DNA from: GCA-003244245 sp050699815
Lineage (GTDB): Bacteria > Actinomycetota > Actinomycetes > Mycobacteriales > Pseudonocardiaceae
NCBI GenBank assembly: GCA_050699815.1
Contig: JBOHFT010000004.1
Location: forward strand, 1 to 64,000
Reading direction: 5' to 3'
Length of the DNA: 64,000 bases
How positions within the stretch are numbered: position 1 is the first letter of the stretch; every line of letters begins with the position of its first letter. The position numbers and the translations under genes were made by a program. Under the pieces are notes generated by a model that was not told the DNA's origin, did no database searches, and worked only from the letters and a program-made list of their open reading frames with translations. Below are positions 23,377 to 30,929 of the stretch, in pieces.

Positions 23377-25085
23377 GGCCGACCCCCGGCGATGCCGTCC
23401 ATCTCCTTCTGGGCGGCGAGCCGGCTGGCCTGGTATCGGGACAGGGCATCCCTGGCCCGTTTGGCATCCGGAGCCGGGGTGGGCGCGGGGATGGCAGGCC
23501 CGCCCGCAGGCGATGCCCGGCGCAGCTCTGGGGCCAGGTTGGCCTGCGGCACGCGGTGGTTGAGCGGGGGATCAGCCGGCGCCACGCCGGTCGGCGACAC
23601 CGCCGGGGCGCGCGGCAGCGCCACCTTCTGGGTGGCCGGGGTGGCCGGTCTGCTGGGCGTCTCCACCGTGGGCAGCCGGGTCGGCGTCCACCAGCCGATC
23701 CAGTTCGGGTCACGCCGGGCAGGCCCGTCAGGCGCGGGGGTCCGCGGCTGCGGGATGGTGGGGTGCAGCGGTGCCAGCCCGGTCGGTGGCTGCCTGGCCG
23801 GCAGCAGTTCCCGCTGGTTGTCGGCGAACAGCTCGGCCGGGAGCACGACCACCGCCGTGACGCCAGAGCCCGGGGTGGTGGTGAGCGAGACCCGGATGTG
23901 GTGGCGGGCCGCGAGCCGAGTCACGACATGCAGCCCGAGCCGCCGGGAGACCGACAGGTCGATATCCCGGGGATGCGCCAGCAGATCATTGGCCTGGGCC
24001 AGATCCTCCGGGCGCATCCCGACACCCCAGTCCTCGATGGTGATGGAAGCCTCGCCGGGAGTCCGCGGGGACGGCCGGGTACGGATGGTGACCTTGGCCT
24101 CCGGAGGGGAGAATCGCACGGCGTTCTCGGTCAGCTCGGCAAGCACGTGGGTGAGGTCGGCCACGATATGGCCCCGCACCGCCAGGCGCTCGTCGACGGA
24201 GAAAACGACCCGATCCAGGTCTTCGGTCTCGGCGATCGCGGCGCGCACGACATCGATGAGCGCGACCGGCTCCCGCCAGATCCGGGGCGCGTCCTCACCG
24301 GAGAGCACCAGCAGGCTCTCCGCATTGCGCCGGATGCGGGTGGCCAGGTGGTCGAGGCGGAACAGGTCACTCAGCGCGTCGGGGTCGCGTTCCTTTTCCT
24401 CGAGCTGGTTGATGATGTCCAGCTGCCGGTATAGCATGCTCTGGTTGCGCCGGGCAAGGTTGACCAGCAGCTCGGAGGTGAACTTGCGTTGGCCGAGTTC
24501 CGCATCGGCCAGCTGCGTGGCCAGGCGCATCGACTTGTGCTGCTCATCCTCGGTGGTGCGCCAGAAGACGACCACACCGGCACAGGCCAAGAGCACGGCC
24601 ACGCCGTGGACGAGCGACCAGGCCCAGGGATTTGCCTGCGCGCTGGGATGATTGAAGATGAGGCCGGCCTCCCAGGCCGTCCCGATTCCGTGGCTGAGCA
24701 CGGTGAACACGATGTTCCACAGGAACGGCACCCAGTCCTGGTACAGCGCGATGAACCCGATGATGATGAAAAAATGGAAGTGCGCCTCGATGGAGCCTCT
24801 GGAGAACACCACCAATGCCGCGGCGCAGTACACCAGCCCAGCGGACGTGAAGAACGAGGCCACCCGCCGTTGCGGCGTACCGATACCGGTCAGCAGGCAC
24901 ACGACCAGCGGGATCAGTCCGTACAAGATGGTCAGCGGGCTGTGCCGCAGCCACAGCGCGAACCCGAACAACGCTGGCAGGTGCAGGCCCAGCACCCACA
25001 GCACGACTTTGTGCCGTTTCCGCCAGACAGCGTCGTCGAGCAGGTTGCCGTGCGGCAGGTAGTCCAGCAATCTCTGCAGCGTCAC
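23373..25085 (-). CDS. Conservon sensor histidine kinase (CvnA-like)
   Basis: 570 residues from GTG 25085. The N-terminal half has about five or six membrane helices (for example VVLWVLGLHLPALFGFALWL). A dimerisation segment follows, LLVNLARRNQSMLYRQLDII, in which the usual phospho-acceptor His-Glu is replaced by Arg-Asn as in other conservon kinases. The HATPase domain has ENAVRFSPP (N box) and DWGVGM (G1). The C-terminal ~130 residues are Pro/Ala-rich and probably disordered. It is the membrane input unit of the conservon and the first gene of a coupled operon. No response regulator is adjacent. Confidence 0.9.
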   Translation of the reverse strand: MTLQRLLDYLPHGNLLDDAVWRKRHKVVLWVLGLHLPALFGFALWLRHSPLTILYGLIPLVVCLLTGIGTPQRRVASFFTSAGLVYCAAALVVFSRGSIEAHFHFFIIIGFIALYQDWVPFLWNIVFTVLSHGIGTAWEAGLIFNHPSAQANPWAWSLVHGVAVLLACAGVVVFWRTTEDEQHKSMRLATQLADAELGQRKFTSELLVNLARRNQSMLYRQLDIINQLEEKERDPDALSDLFRLDHLATRIRRNAESLLVLSGEDAPRIWREPVALIDVVRAAIAETEDLDRVVFSVDERLAVRGHIVADLTHVLAELTENAVRFSPPEAKVTIRTRPSPRTPGEASITIEDWGVGMRPEDLAQANDLLAHPRDIDLSVSRRLGLHVVTRLAARHHIRVSLTTTPGSGVTAVVVLPAELFADNQRELLPARQPPTGLAPLHPTIPQPRTPAPDGPARRDPNWIGWWTPTRLPTVETPSRPATPATQKVALPRAPAVSPTGVAPADPPLNHRVPQANLAPELRRASPAGGPAIPAPTPAPDAKRARDALSRYQASRLAAQKEMDGIAGGRP

Positions 25086-25337
25086 CGGTGTGCGTGCCCT
25101 TCGTGAGGCGGTTCGATGAGCCCATGTGCGGATGGGGACCGGGGTATGTTACTGCGGCACGGTGGCTCCGCGGGACCTCAGCACTACGCCGAGTAGGTGG
25201 TTCATGCCCAGGCTGCCGACAAACAGACCACTGCATTGCGCCGAATGGCGCAGTAAGCAGTAACGGGTGGGTGGCGTCCTCAGCCGCTGGGACCGCGGCC
25301 CCACCCTGGGATGCTGCCGGCCCTACGATCTGGGGGT

Positions 25338-25430
25338 GGAGGCGTCTGGGCGCCTGGTGGCCCCCGCGGTCTTCAACACCGACGTGGTCGAGTACCTCGA
25401 TCAGGCGGGTTCGATTCCCGTCCGCCTCCG
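25338..25430 (+). tRNA. selC: Selenocysteine tRNA (anticodon TCA)
   Basis: The acceptor 5' strand GGAGGCG pairs with CGCCTCC, followed by discriminator G. The anticodon loop CTTCAAC carries TCA, with U33 and A37. The T arm is the standard TTCGATT loop on a 5-bp stem. A long variable arm (about 25382-25404) and a length of 93 bases fit tRNA-Sec. CCA is not encoded. The eighth acceptor pair is a T-C mismatch, which I cannot judge without a covariance model. The gene lies upstream of selA and selB in the same orientation, which supports the call strongly. Confidence 0.88.
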
Positions 25431-25442
25431 CCGACCGCCTTC

Positions 25443-25847
25443 TCAGCTCGGTGGGAGCTGGACCACGTCGACCTCGCAGCGGATCCCGGGCGCGCTCGCG
25501 AGCGTGCTGTCCGCCGTGAGCAGGGTGGCTCCCAGAACCTCGGCGAGCGCCACGTAAGCCGCGTCGTATGTGGTCACGTTGTCGCGCAGCTCCCAGGCTC
25601 GAGGTAACAACGGCCGGTGCGGGGCACGTTGTAGCGGCGCGCTGGCGAGGTCGGTCCATGCCTGCCGCGCACGTCGCTCATCGAGAAGACCGCGTCGCAC
25701 GCCGGAACGAAGTACGGACTGCACCTCAAGGTCGATCAGCTCTGGAGCGGTCACCGTCTGCCCGCGTAGGCGCTGCCGAAGCCAGTCGCCTTCGATACTG
25801 TCATCGGACAGCGCTGGCGCCAGCACCGACGCGTCGACGACGATCAC
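25443..25847 (-). CDS. VapC-type PIN-domain toxin
   Basis: 134 residues. Acidic PIN residues are visible in MIVVDASVLAPAL, in the ELIDLEVQSVL segment, in TYDAAYVALAE and in LLTADSTLA. These residues bind Mg2+ for RNA cleavage. Its ATG overlaps the stop of the antitoxin gene by 4 bp, so the pair is one operon. The 3' end lies 13 bp from the tRNA-Sec gene on the other strand. VapC enzymes commonly cleave tRNA or rRNA; a link to tRNA-Sec is only suggested by position. Confidence 0.88.
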   Translation of the reverse strand: MIVVDASVLAPALSDDSIEGDWLRQRLRGQTVTAPELIDLEVQSVLRSGVRRGLLDERRARQAWTDLASAPLQRAPHRPLLPRAWELRDNVTTYDAAYVALAEVLGATLLTADSTLASAPGIRCEVDVVQLPPS

Positions 25848-26074
25848 CGATGCTCGCGCTCAGCGCGCAGCTGCTGTACTGCGAAGGAGGCCGGCAACCG
25901 TCCACCGGCCCGTGCGCCAGCACGGTCGAGCACCTCGTCGAGGGTGGGGCGGCTGGCGTTCTCGATCAACTCACCGAGGAGGTACTCCTGGAGTGACTTA
26001 CCCGCGGCGGCAGCGCGGCGCCGGTAGACGAGGCGAACCTCGTCCGGGACGTTCTTGATCTGAATGCTGGGCAC
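25844..26074 (-). CDS. VapB/FitA-type antitoxin
   Basis: 76 residues: MPSIQIKNVPDEVRLVYRRR is a ribbon-helix-helix DNA-binding N-terminus, followed by AGKSLQEYLLGELIENASRP and a C-terminal toxin-binding tail. It is the first gene of the VapBC operon and probably represses it. Confidence 0.88.
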   Translation of the reverse strand: MPSIQIKNVPDEVRLVYRRRAAAAGKSLQEYLLGELIENASRPTLDEVLDRAGARAGGRLPASFAVQQLRAEREHR

Positions 26075-26185
26075 CTGCTCAGTCTAGCGCCATCCTGACG
26101 CCACAACATGTGCTTTGGCGCCACCTCTCTCGCCACATCGCACACTGAGTACGTCGCGGGGGTGCCACACAGTAGGATCGCGGCC

Positions 26186-26683
26186 GTGCCGGATTCCCCT
26201 GATGACATCGAGACCCGGATGACCATCCTCGAGCGCGAGGTCGCCCAGCTCCGCGAGCAGGTCACCCTTACCAGATCCGACGCTGCCGCTGCCCGCTTGC
26301 TGGCGTCCGGTGCCGACCATGACGTGTCGGAGGTCCGCGCCGAGCTGCGCGCCCACACCCAGGCCCTCAATGCCCTGCGGGAGACTCAGCTGGAGCAGGG
26401 CCGGGCGATCGCCAGCCTGGACCAGAGGATGACCAGCCTGGACCAGAGGATGACCGGTCTGGAACGGAAGGTGGCTGGCCTGGACCAGAAGGTGGCCAGC
26501 CTGGACCAGAAGGTGGCTGGCCTGGACCAGAAGGTGGCCAGCCTGGACCAGAAGGTGGCTGGCCTGGACCAGAGGATGACCAGCCTGGACCAGAGGATGA
26601 CCGAAGGGTTTGCCATGCTCGGCACCGGGATGGCGCAGATCACTGCGCTGCTGAGCGGGAACGCGGGTTCCGGGCAGAACTGA
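26186..26683 (+). CDS. Coiled-coil protein with nine perfect heptads
   Basis: 165 residues from GTG 26186. Residues about 1-60 already form a coiled coil (DDIETRMTILEREVAQLREQ). Residues 77-139 are nine uninterrupted heptads of the types LDQRMTS and LDQKVAG, encoded by a 21-bp tandem repeat, followed by EGFAMLGTGMAQITALLSG. No signal peptide or membrane segment is seen. The gene stands directly before a selA fragment, and a damaged second copy stands before intact selA, so it is an old neighbour of the selenocysteine genes. The function is unknown; the repeat makes length variation between strains likely. Confidence 0.75.
   Translation: MPDSPDDIETRMTILEREVAQLREQVTLTRSDAAAARLLASGADHDVSEVRAELRAHTQALNALRETQLEQGRAIASLDQRMTSLDQRMTGLERKVAGLDQKVASLDQKVAGLDQKVASLDQKVAGLDQRMTSLDQRMTEGFAMLGTGMAQITALLSGNAGSGQN
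26414..26602 (+). repeat. In-gene tandem repeat, 21 bp x 9
   Basis: Nine units of the form RGCCTGGACCAGARGRTGRC plus one base, each coding one heptad. Two variants alternate in the middle (GGCCTGG and AGCCTGG starts). The second copy of this gene (30691-30902) keeps only about three units. Confidence 0.9.
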
Positions 26684-26710
26684 GGCGGCGGGGGAGCTAC
26701 CGTGCGGGTC

Positions 26711-26830
26711 ATGGATGTCCGCCGACAGGTCCCGCGCACCGACGTGGTGCTGGCCGATCCGGCTGTCGCGGCCGCCGCCGGCAAGCTCGGGCGCTCGGAG
26801 GTGAAACGGGCCGTGGCCGCGGCCCAGCAG
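26711..26830 (+). pseudogene. 5' fragment of a duplicated selA
   Basis: ATG 26711 begins MDVRRQVPRTDVVLADPAVA and runs 40 codons with near identity to the start of intact selA at 30930, including the upstream spacer. Homology ends abruptly near 26830, where minus-strand PIN-like relic sequence begins. It encodes only the N-terminal arm of selenocysteine synthase and cannot be functional. Confidence 0.85.
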
Positions 26831-27011
26831 CTTCGACCGCGGCGCGTGCTTCGACCGGATTGGACCGGATCTTGTGGTTCTTGGTGATCGCCACCCACCT
26901 GTGGGCGGCCACCCTGGGGATCCAGTCGATGTCCAGCACACCGCGCGGCAGCTCTTCGGCGACCGGCTCGATCGGGCAGGCGGTCACTTTACGGGCGGGC
27001 TCGTGCTCCAT
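26826..27011 (-). pseudogene. PIN-like domain protein fragment
   Basis: The minus-strand frame reads ELPRGVLDIDWIPRVAAHRW then VAITKNHKIRSNPVEARAAV, the conserved end of an actinomycete PIN-like ribonuclease family (ITKNxxIRxNP motif). The N-terminal catalytic Asp and the C-terminus are missing, the latter cut at the selA fragment junction. It is a relic and has no intact partner. Confidence 0.55.
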
Positions 27012-27052
27012 ACCGGCCAGCGCCGGACGCACGTGAGTCCGGTGAGAAGACC

Positions 27053-27523
27053 CTACAGGCCGTGTCGGCGCCGCTCCTCGCTCTCGTACGTACGCGCCAT
27101 GGCACCAACGTGGTTCGGCAAGTCGTTAGCGATGAGGTGGGCTAGCGTGACTTTCTCCAGCACATCCCGCAGGCCGGTGCGCACGGCCATCCACACCGTG
27201 GCGAGCGCGGCAGCCGCCCCGTGGTACTGGAGATCACTGAGGCTGGTGTCACGGATGTTTGCCAGCTGCCCCTCGAGCGCGCGGATGACGTCAGCGAGCG
27301 TGATCTCATCAGCCGCCCTGGCGAGGAGGTAGCCGCCGTGACGACCGCGTGTGCTGCGTACTAGCTGAGCCTGGCGGAGGTCGGTCAGGATGGTGAGTAG
27401 GAACGGCGCCGGGATGTCTTGCCTGGCTGCGATGTCGTCGGCCTTCAGTGGGTCTTGGCGGCTGGCAGCCGCCAGCTCCGCCATGGCGCGGATGGCGTAG
27501 TCCACCTTGACGGAGATCCGCAC
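27053..27523 (-). CDS. Rrf2-family transcriptional regulator lacking cluster cysteines
   Basis: 156 residues from GTG 27523 (a start at 27541 is possible). RISVKVDYAIRAMAELAAAS is the usual Rrf2 N-terminus; LVRSTRGRHGGYLLARAADE is the wing and signature. The protein contains no cysteine at all, so it cannot bind an Fe-S cluster as IscR or RsrR do. This fits the CymR-like branch that senses sulfur metabolism through a partner or ligand. It is divergent from the persulfide/sulfite oxidation gene with about 150 bp between them, so it very likely controls that gene. Confidence 0.85.
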   Translation of the reverse strand: MRISVKVDYAIRAMAELAAASRQDPLKADDIAARQDIPAPFLLTILTDLRQAQLVRSTRGRHGGYLLARAADEITLADVIRALEGQLANIRDTSLSDLQYHGAAAALATVWMAVRTGLRDVLEKVTLAHLIANDLPNHVGAMARTYESEERRRHGL

Positions 27524-27556
27524 GCGTCCAGTGTGCCCCAACCGTGTCAGCCGACG

Positions 27557-27585
27557 TTGACAGGCAAGCCTTGAGCCGCTACAAA
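27557..27585 (+). promoter_or_regulatory. Predicted promoter of the sulfur-oxidation fusion gene
   Basis: TTGACA (27557-27562), 17-bp spacer, TACAAA (27580-27585). The following 27586-27620 is unusually AT-rich (AGAGTAAAAAGATTAACTTT) and contains a TAAA/TTTA dyad that could be the Rrf2 operator. Confidence 0.5.
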
Positions 27586-27672
27586 ACTAGAGTAAAAAGA
27601 TTAACTTTATCATGTTCGTCTCGCCGGGCGGGTAGCACGGGCCAGCCGCCCTCAACGCCCTCAAGGAGAGTC

Positions 27673-30294
27673 ATGAGCGCGCCGGGAACTCAGACCACGT
27701 CGGCCGATGCGGTGATCGACGCCTCGAAAACCGAAAAGATCCACATCGTGCGAGACGCAAGTTGCACCGGGATGAACGGCCTGATTTTCCGCCAGTATCA
27801 GCTGTCGTGCCTGTCGCTGTTCAGCTACCTGGTGGGTGACGAGTCGACGGGCCAGGCGGTGGTCGTCGATCCGCAGCGGGATGTCTCGCAGTATCTTCTG
27901 GATGCGCAGGCCCACGGTCTGCGCATCCAGCGGGTGATCGAAACCCATGTTCACGCTGATTTTCTGTCCGGTCACCTGGAGCTGGCCGCGGCGACCGGCG
28001 CGGTGATCTCGTATGGCAGCGTGGCCGACACCCATTTTGCGATGGAGCCGCTCGCGCACGGCCAAGAACTGGTTCTCGGTGACGTGGTGCTGGAGATCCG
28101 GCACACTCCGGGCCACACTCCTGAGTCCATCTCGGTGGTGGTCTGGCAGCGCAGCAGCGACGCAGCGCCGTGGGGTGTGCTCACCGGTGACACGCTGTTC
28201 ATCGGTGACGTGGGACGCCCGGATCTGCTGTCGGCGTCCGGGTGCACGGCACCGGACCTGGCGCGGCAGCTGTGCCGGTCGCTGCGGGAGCAGCTGCTCA
28301 CGTTGCCCGACGCCACGCGGGTGTTCCCAGCGCACGGCGCCGGCTCATCGTGCGGCAAGGCGCTGTCGGATGCCACGTCCTCGACGATCGGCGAGCAGCG
28401 GGCGACCAACTACGCGCTGCAGCCGATGGCGGAGGACGACTTCGTGGAAGTCGTCACGCAGGGCCAGTCAGTGGCACCGCGGTACTTCGCGTTCGCAGCC
28501 GACGCCAACCGCCGTCACCACACGTTGCTCGACGACCGCGAGGCCCCGGTGGCCCTCGACATCGGCGAGGTGCTGCGGCTAGGCCAGGACGGTGCGGCAG
28601 TGCTCGACGGCAGGGCGCCCGACGCGTTCGCTTCGGGCCACCTCACACACTCGCTCAACGTCGGACTCGACGGCCGATTTGCCGAGAACGCCGGCAACGT
28701 CGTGCGAGCCGGCCAGCCGATCGTGCTGGTCACCGATGCCGGACGAGAAACCGAGGCACGCGTGCGGCTAGCCCGCATCGGCTTCGACAACGTGGCCGGT
28801 TACCTGCCCACCATCGAACGGGCGTTGGCTCAGCGACCAGATCTGGTCACCTCCGCGGTCCGACTGTCGGCCACCGCGCTCGCCGCCTGGTCGGCCGAAG
28901 AGCCCAGGCTACAGATCGTGGATGTCCGCAACCCGAGAGAGCTGACCGCAGGCGTCGTGCCCGGCGCCCGGCACATTCCCCTTGCCGCCCTCATCAACCG
29001 GATGGACGAGCTAGACCCCACGGCGCCGACCGCCATTTACTGCGCCAGCGGCTACCGCTCATCAATCGCCGCCTCTGCGTTGCGAGCCGCAGGTTTCCCG
29101 ACGGTGGCAGACGTGCTCGGCGGTTTCGGAGCATGGTCAGCCGCCGGTCTTCCTGCTGAAGTCAGCCAGCCGGCCGACGCGCTGCCGCTGGTTGTCAGCC
29201 AGACCAGCCAGGCGCGCCACCCCGAGGAAGCCTGCCAGCCTGCCAACAAGCACGGGCTCATCATTCATAGTGCGCATCCATTGAATTGCGAGACACCGCT
29301 CGCTGCGCTCATCGGCAGTGCGGTGACGTCCAACACCAACTTCTACGTGCGTAACCACTTCCAGACCCCACTGCTTGACCAGGGCACCTGGCGGCTCGAC
29401 GTGGGTGGCCTGGTGGACCGACCCCAGGCATTGACTCTGCGCGACCTCCACGATATGAGCCCGCAGACGCAGGTCATCACGCTCGAATGCGCGGGCAATG
29501 GGCGTACCGCGACCGGCCCTCTCCCGCACGGCGTGCCCTGGGCACTGGGCGCGGTGAGCACCGCCGAGTGGACGGGCGTCCCACTGGTCGATGTCCTCGA
29601 CCGCGCCGGCGTGTGGCCTACGGCCCGGGAGGTGATCTTCCGGGGCGCCGACTCGGGCGAGTTAGGCGGGGTACCGGGACGAGCAGGGACAATCCGCTAC
29701 GAGCGCAGCCTGATGCTTGACGACGCGAAATCACCGCAGGTGCTGTTGGCGTACGCCATGAACGGCGAGCCGCTCCCGGTTCAACATGGCTACCCGGTGC
29801 GGCTTGTCGTGCCCGGCTGGTACGGCATGGCAGCCGTCAAGTGGCTCACCGAAATTTGGGTCACCGACGAGGCCTTCGCCGGTCCCTATCAGAGCGGCTC
29901 ATACCACTACGAGTGGGCCCGCGACGGGCAGGTGGTCCGGGAGCCAGTCACCCTCCAGCGGGTTCGCAGCCTGATCACCGAGCCGTTGGCCGGCGAGCAG
30001 GTCGACGCCGGTGAGCTAGCCATCCGAGGAGTGGCGTGGTCGGGGGCGGCACCCATCGCCCGGGTTGAGGTCAGCGTGGGCGGCGGGCCGTGGCAAGACG
30101 GACAGTTGCGAGGGGCGCGGGACCGTCACCACTGGCAGCGCTGGCACGTTGTCGCGCGCGTCGACCGGGGCGAAACCATCCTGAGAGCCCGGGCCACCGA
30201 CATGGCTGGCCATACTCAACCCGATGCACCGGACTGGAATCGATGGGGATACGGCAACAACGCCATCCAAAAGGTCACCGTCCTCGTCACGTAG
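27673..30294 (+). CDS. Metallo-beta-lactamase/rhodanese-rhodanese/sulfite-oxidase fusion protein
   Basis: 873 residues from ATG 27673 (AAGGAGAG upstream). Residues ~20-260: ETHE1-like MBL domain with metal ligands in THVHADFLSGH (His92, His94, Asp96), HTPGH and LTGDTLFIGDVGRPD, as in persulfide dioxygenases. ~300-395: a rhodanese domain whose catalytic Cys is replaced (IVLVTDAGRE). ~405-490: a second rhodanese with Cys457 (IYCASGYRSS). ~530-873: sulfite-oxidase molybdopterin domain with Cys606 in TLECAGNGR plus the Ig-like dimerisation domain. Predicted flow: persulfide to sulfite, then to sulfate or via thiosulfate. No signal peptide, so cytosolic. Divergent Rrf2 gene. The full triple fusion is unusual. 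Confidence 0.88.
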   Translation: MSAPGTQTTSADAVIDASKTEKIHIVRDASCTGMNGLIFRQYQLSCLSLFSYLVGDESTGQAVVVDPQRDVSQYLLDAQAHGLRIQRVIETHVHADFLSGHLELAAATGAVISYGSVADTHFAMEPLAHGQELVLGDVVLEIRHTPGHTPESISVVVWQRSSDAAPWGVLTGDTLFIGDVGRPDLLSASGCTAPDLARQLCRSLREQLLTLPDATRVFPAHGAGSSCGKALSDATSSTIGEQRATNYALQPMAEDDFVEVVTQGQSVAPRYFAFAADANRRHHTLLDDREAPVALDIGEVLRLGQDGAAVLDGRAPDAFASGHLTHSLNVGLDGRFAENAGNVVRAGQPIVLVTDAGRETEARVRLARIGFDNVAGYLPTIERALAQRPDLVTSAVRLSATALAAWSAEEPRLQIVDVRNPRELTAGVVPGARHIPLAALINRMDELDPTAPTAIYCASGYRSSIAASALRAAGFPTVADVLGGFGAWSAAGLPAEVSQPADALPLVVSQTSQARHPEEACQPANKHGLIIHSAHPLNCETPLAALIGSAVTSNTNFYVRNHFQTPLLDQGTWRLDVGGLVDRPQALTLRDLHDMSPQTQVITLECAGNGRTATGPLPHGVPWALGAVSTAEWTGVPLVDVLDRAGVWPTAREVIFRGADSGELGGVPGRAGTIRYERSLMLDDAKSPQVLLAYAMNGEPLPVQHGYPVRLVVPGWYGMAAVKWLTEIWVTDEAFAGPYQSGSYHYEWARDGQVVREPVTLQRVRSLITEPLAGEQVDAGELAIRGVAWSGAAPIARVEVSVGGGPWQDGQLRGARDRHHWQRWHVVARVDRGETILRARATDMAGHTQPDAPDWNRWGYGNNAIQKVTVLVT

Positions 30295-30405
30295 CGATCT
30301 GTCTAAGCATTTGTTGTGATCGGCCGCATAGGCGGGGAAACGCCGCCCGGATGGGCCACGAACTCGATCGTCGGTAACGCAGGCAATACGAGTCATGGCA
30401 CTCAA

Positions 30406-30420
30406 TGCCACTCACGGGTC
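30406..30420. repeat. Half copy of the CCCGTGAGTGGC hairpin family
   Basis: TGCCACTCACGGGTC matches one arm of the hairpins at 34203-34250 and 50178-50223. The second arm is absent here, replaced by a short GAGT/ACTC stem. Confidence 0.6.
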
Positions 30421-30591
30421 AAACAGCGTGCCGGCGGGGGCTGGGGTGGGGGCGGAGTCGGTGAGGTCGGCCTGCTCGAGGGCGGTGCCGGTCCAGATGA
30501 ACCGGGCGGTGGTGACGGCCTTGTCGATGCCGACGAACACCTCGTCGAGCAGCACCAGCCGCGGTGCGTGCGGGGCGCCCTCGCTGACCTG
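30412..30591 (-). pseudogene. C-terminal fragment of an SbcC-like ATPase (TIGR02680-like)
   Basis: The minus-strand frame reads GAPHAPRLVLLDEVFVGIDK, a Walker B/D-loop of SMC-type ATPases as in TIGR02680 (the large ATPase of Wadjet-like loci). It then jumps to AVTTARFIWTGTALEQADLT and ends PAGTLFDP, resembling the family's C-terminus. The part between is deleted and everything upstream is missing. Its stop codon sits in the CCCGTGAGTGGC repeat arm. Confidence 0.5.
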
Positions 30592-30690
30592 GGAGTCGCC
30601 GCCGTGACTGGCACCCGCTCGCACAGCGGCGCCGAGGTGCCGGTAGCAGTGAGCGGCCGCACCGGAGTGTCCCACCGTAGGATCGCGGCC

Positions 30691-30902
30691 GTGCCGGAGG
30701 TCCGCGCCGAGCTGCGCGCCACACCCAGGCCCGCAATGCCCTGCGGGAAACTCAGCTGGAGCAGGGCCGGGCGATCGCCGGCCTGGAACGGAAGGTGGCC
30801 AGCCTGGACCAGCGGATGACCGAAGGGTTTGCCATGCTCGGCACTGGGATGGCGCAGATCACCGCGCTGCTGAGCGGGAAAGCGGGTTCCGGCCAGAACT
30901 GA
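30691..30902 (+). pseudogene. Decayed second copy of the coiled-coil gene
   Basis: From GTG 30691 to TGA 30902 the DNA matches the gene at 26186-26683, with three differences. About 130 bp after the start codon are deleted, one C is lost in GCGCGCCACACC (a frameshift), and most heptad repeats are gone. The 3' part (GLERKVASLDQRMTEGFAML then GTGMAQITALLSG) is intact in a shifted frame. Together with the selA fragment this defines a duplicated block. Confidence 0.8.
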
Positions 30903-30929
30903 GGCGGCGGGGGAGTTACCGTACGGGCC

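Noticed and set aside
26414..26602. Possible CRISPR-like array of 21-bp repeats
   Set aside because: The repeats are contiguous without spacers, in frame, and encode heptads of a coiled coil.
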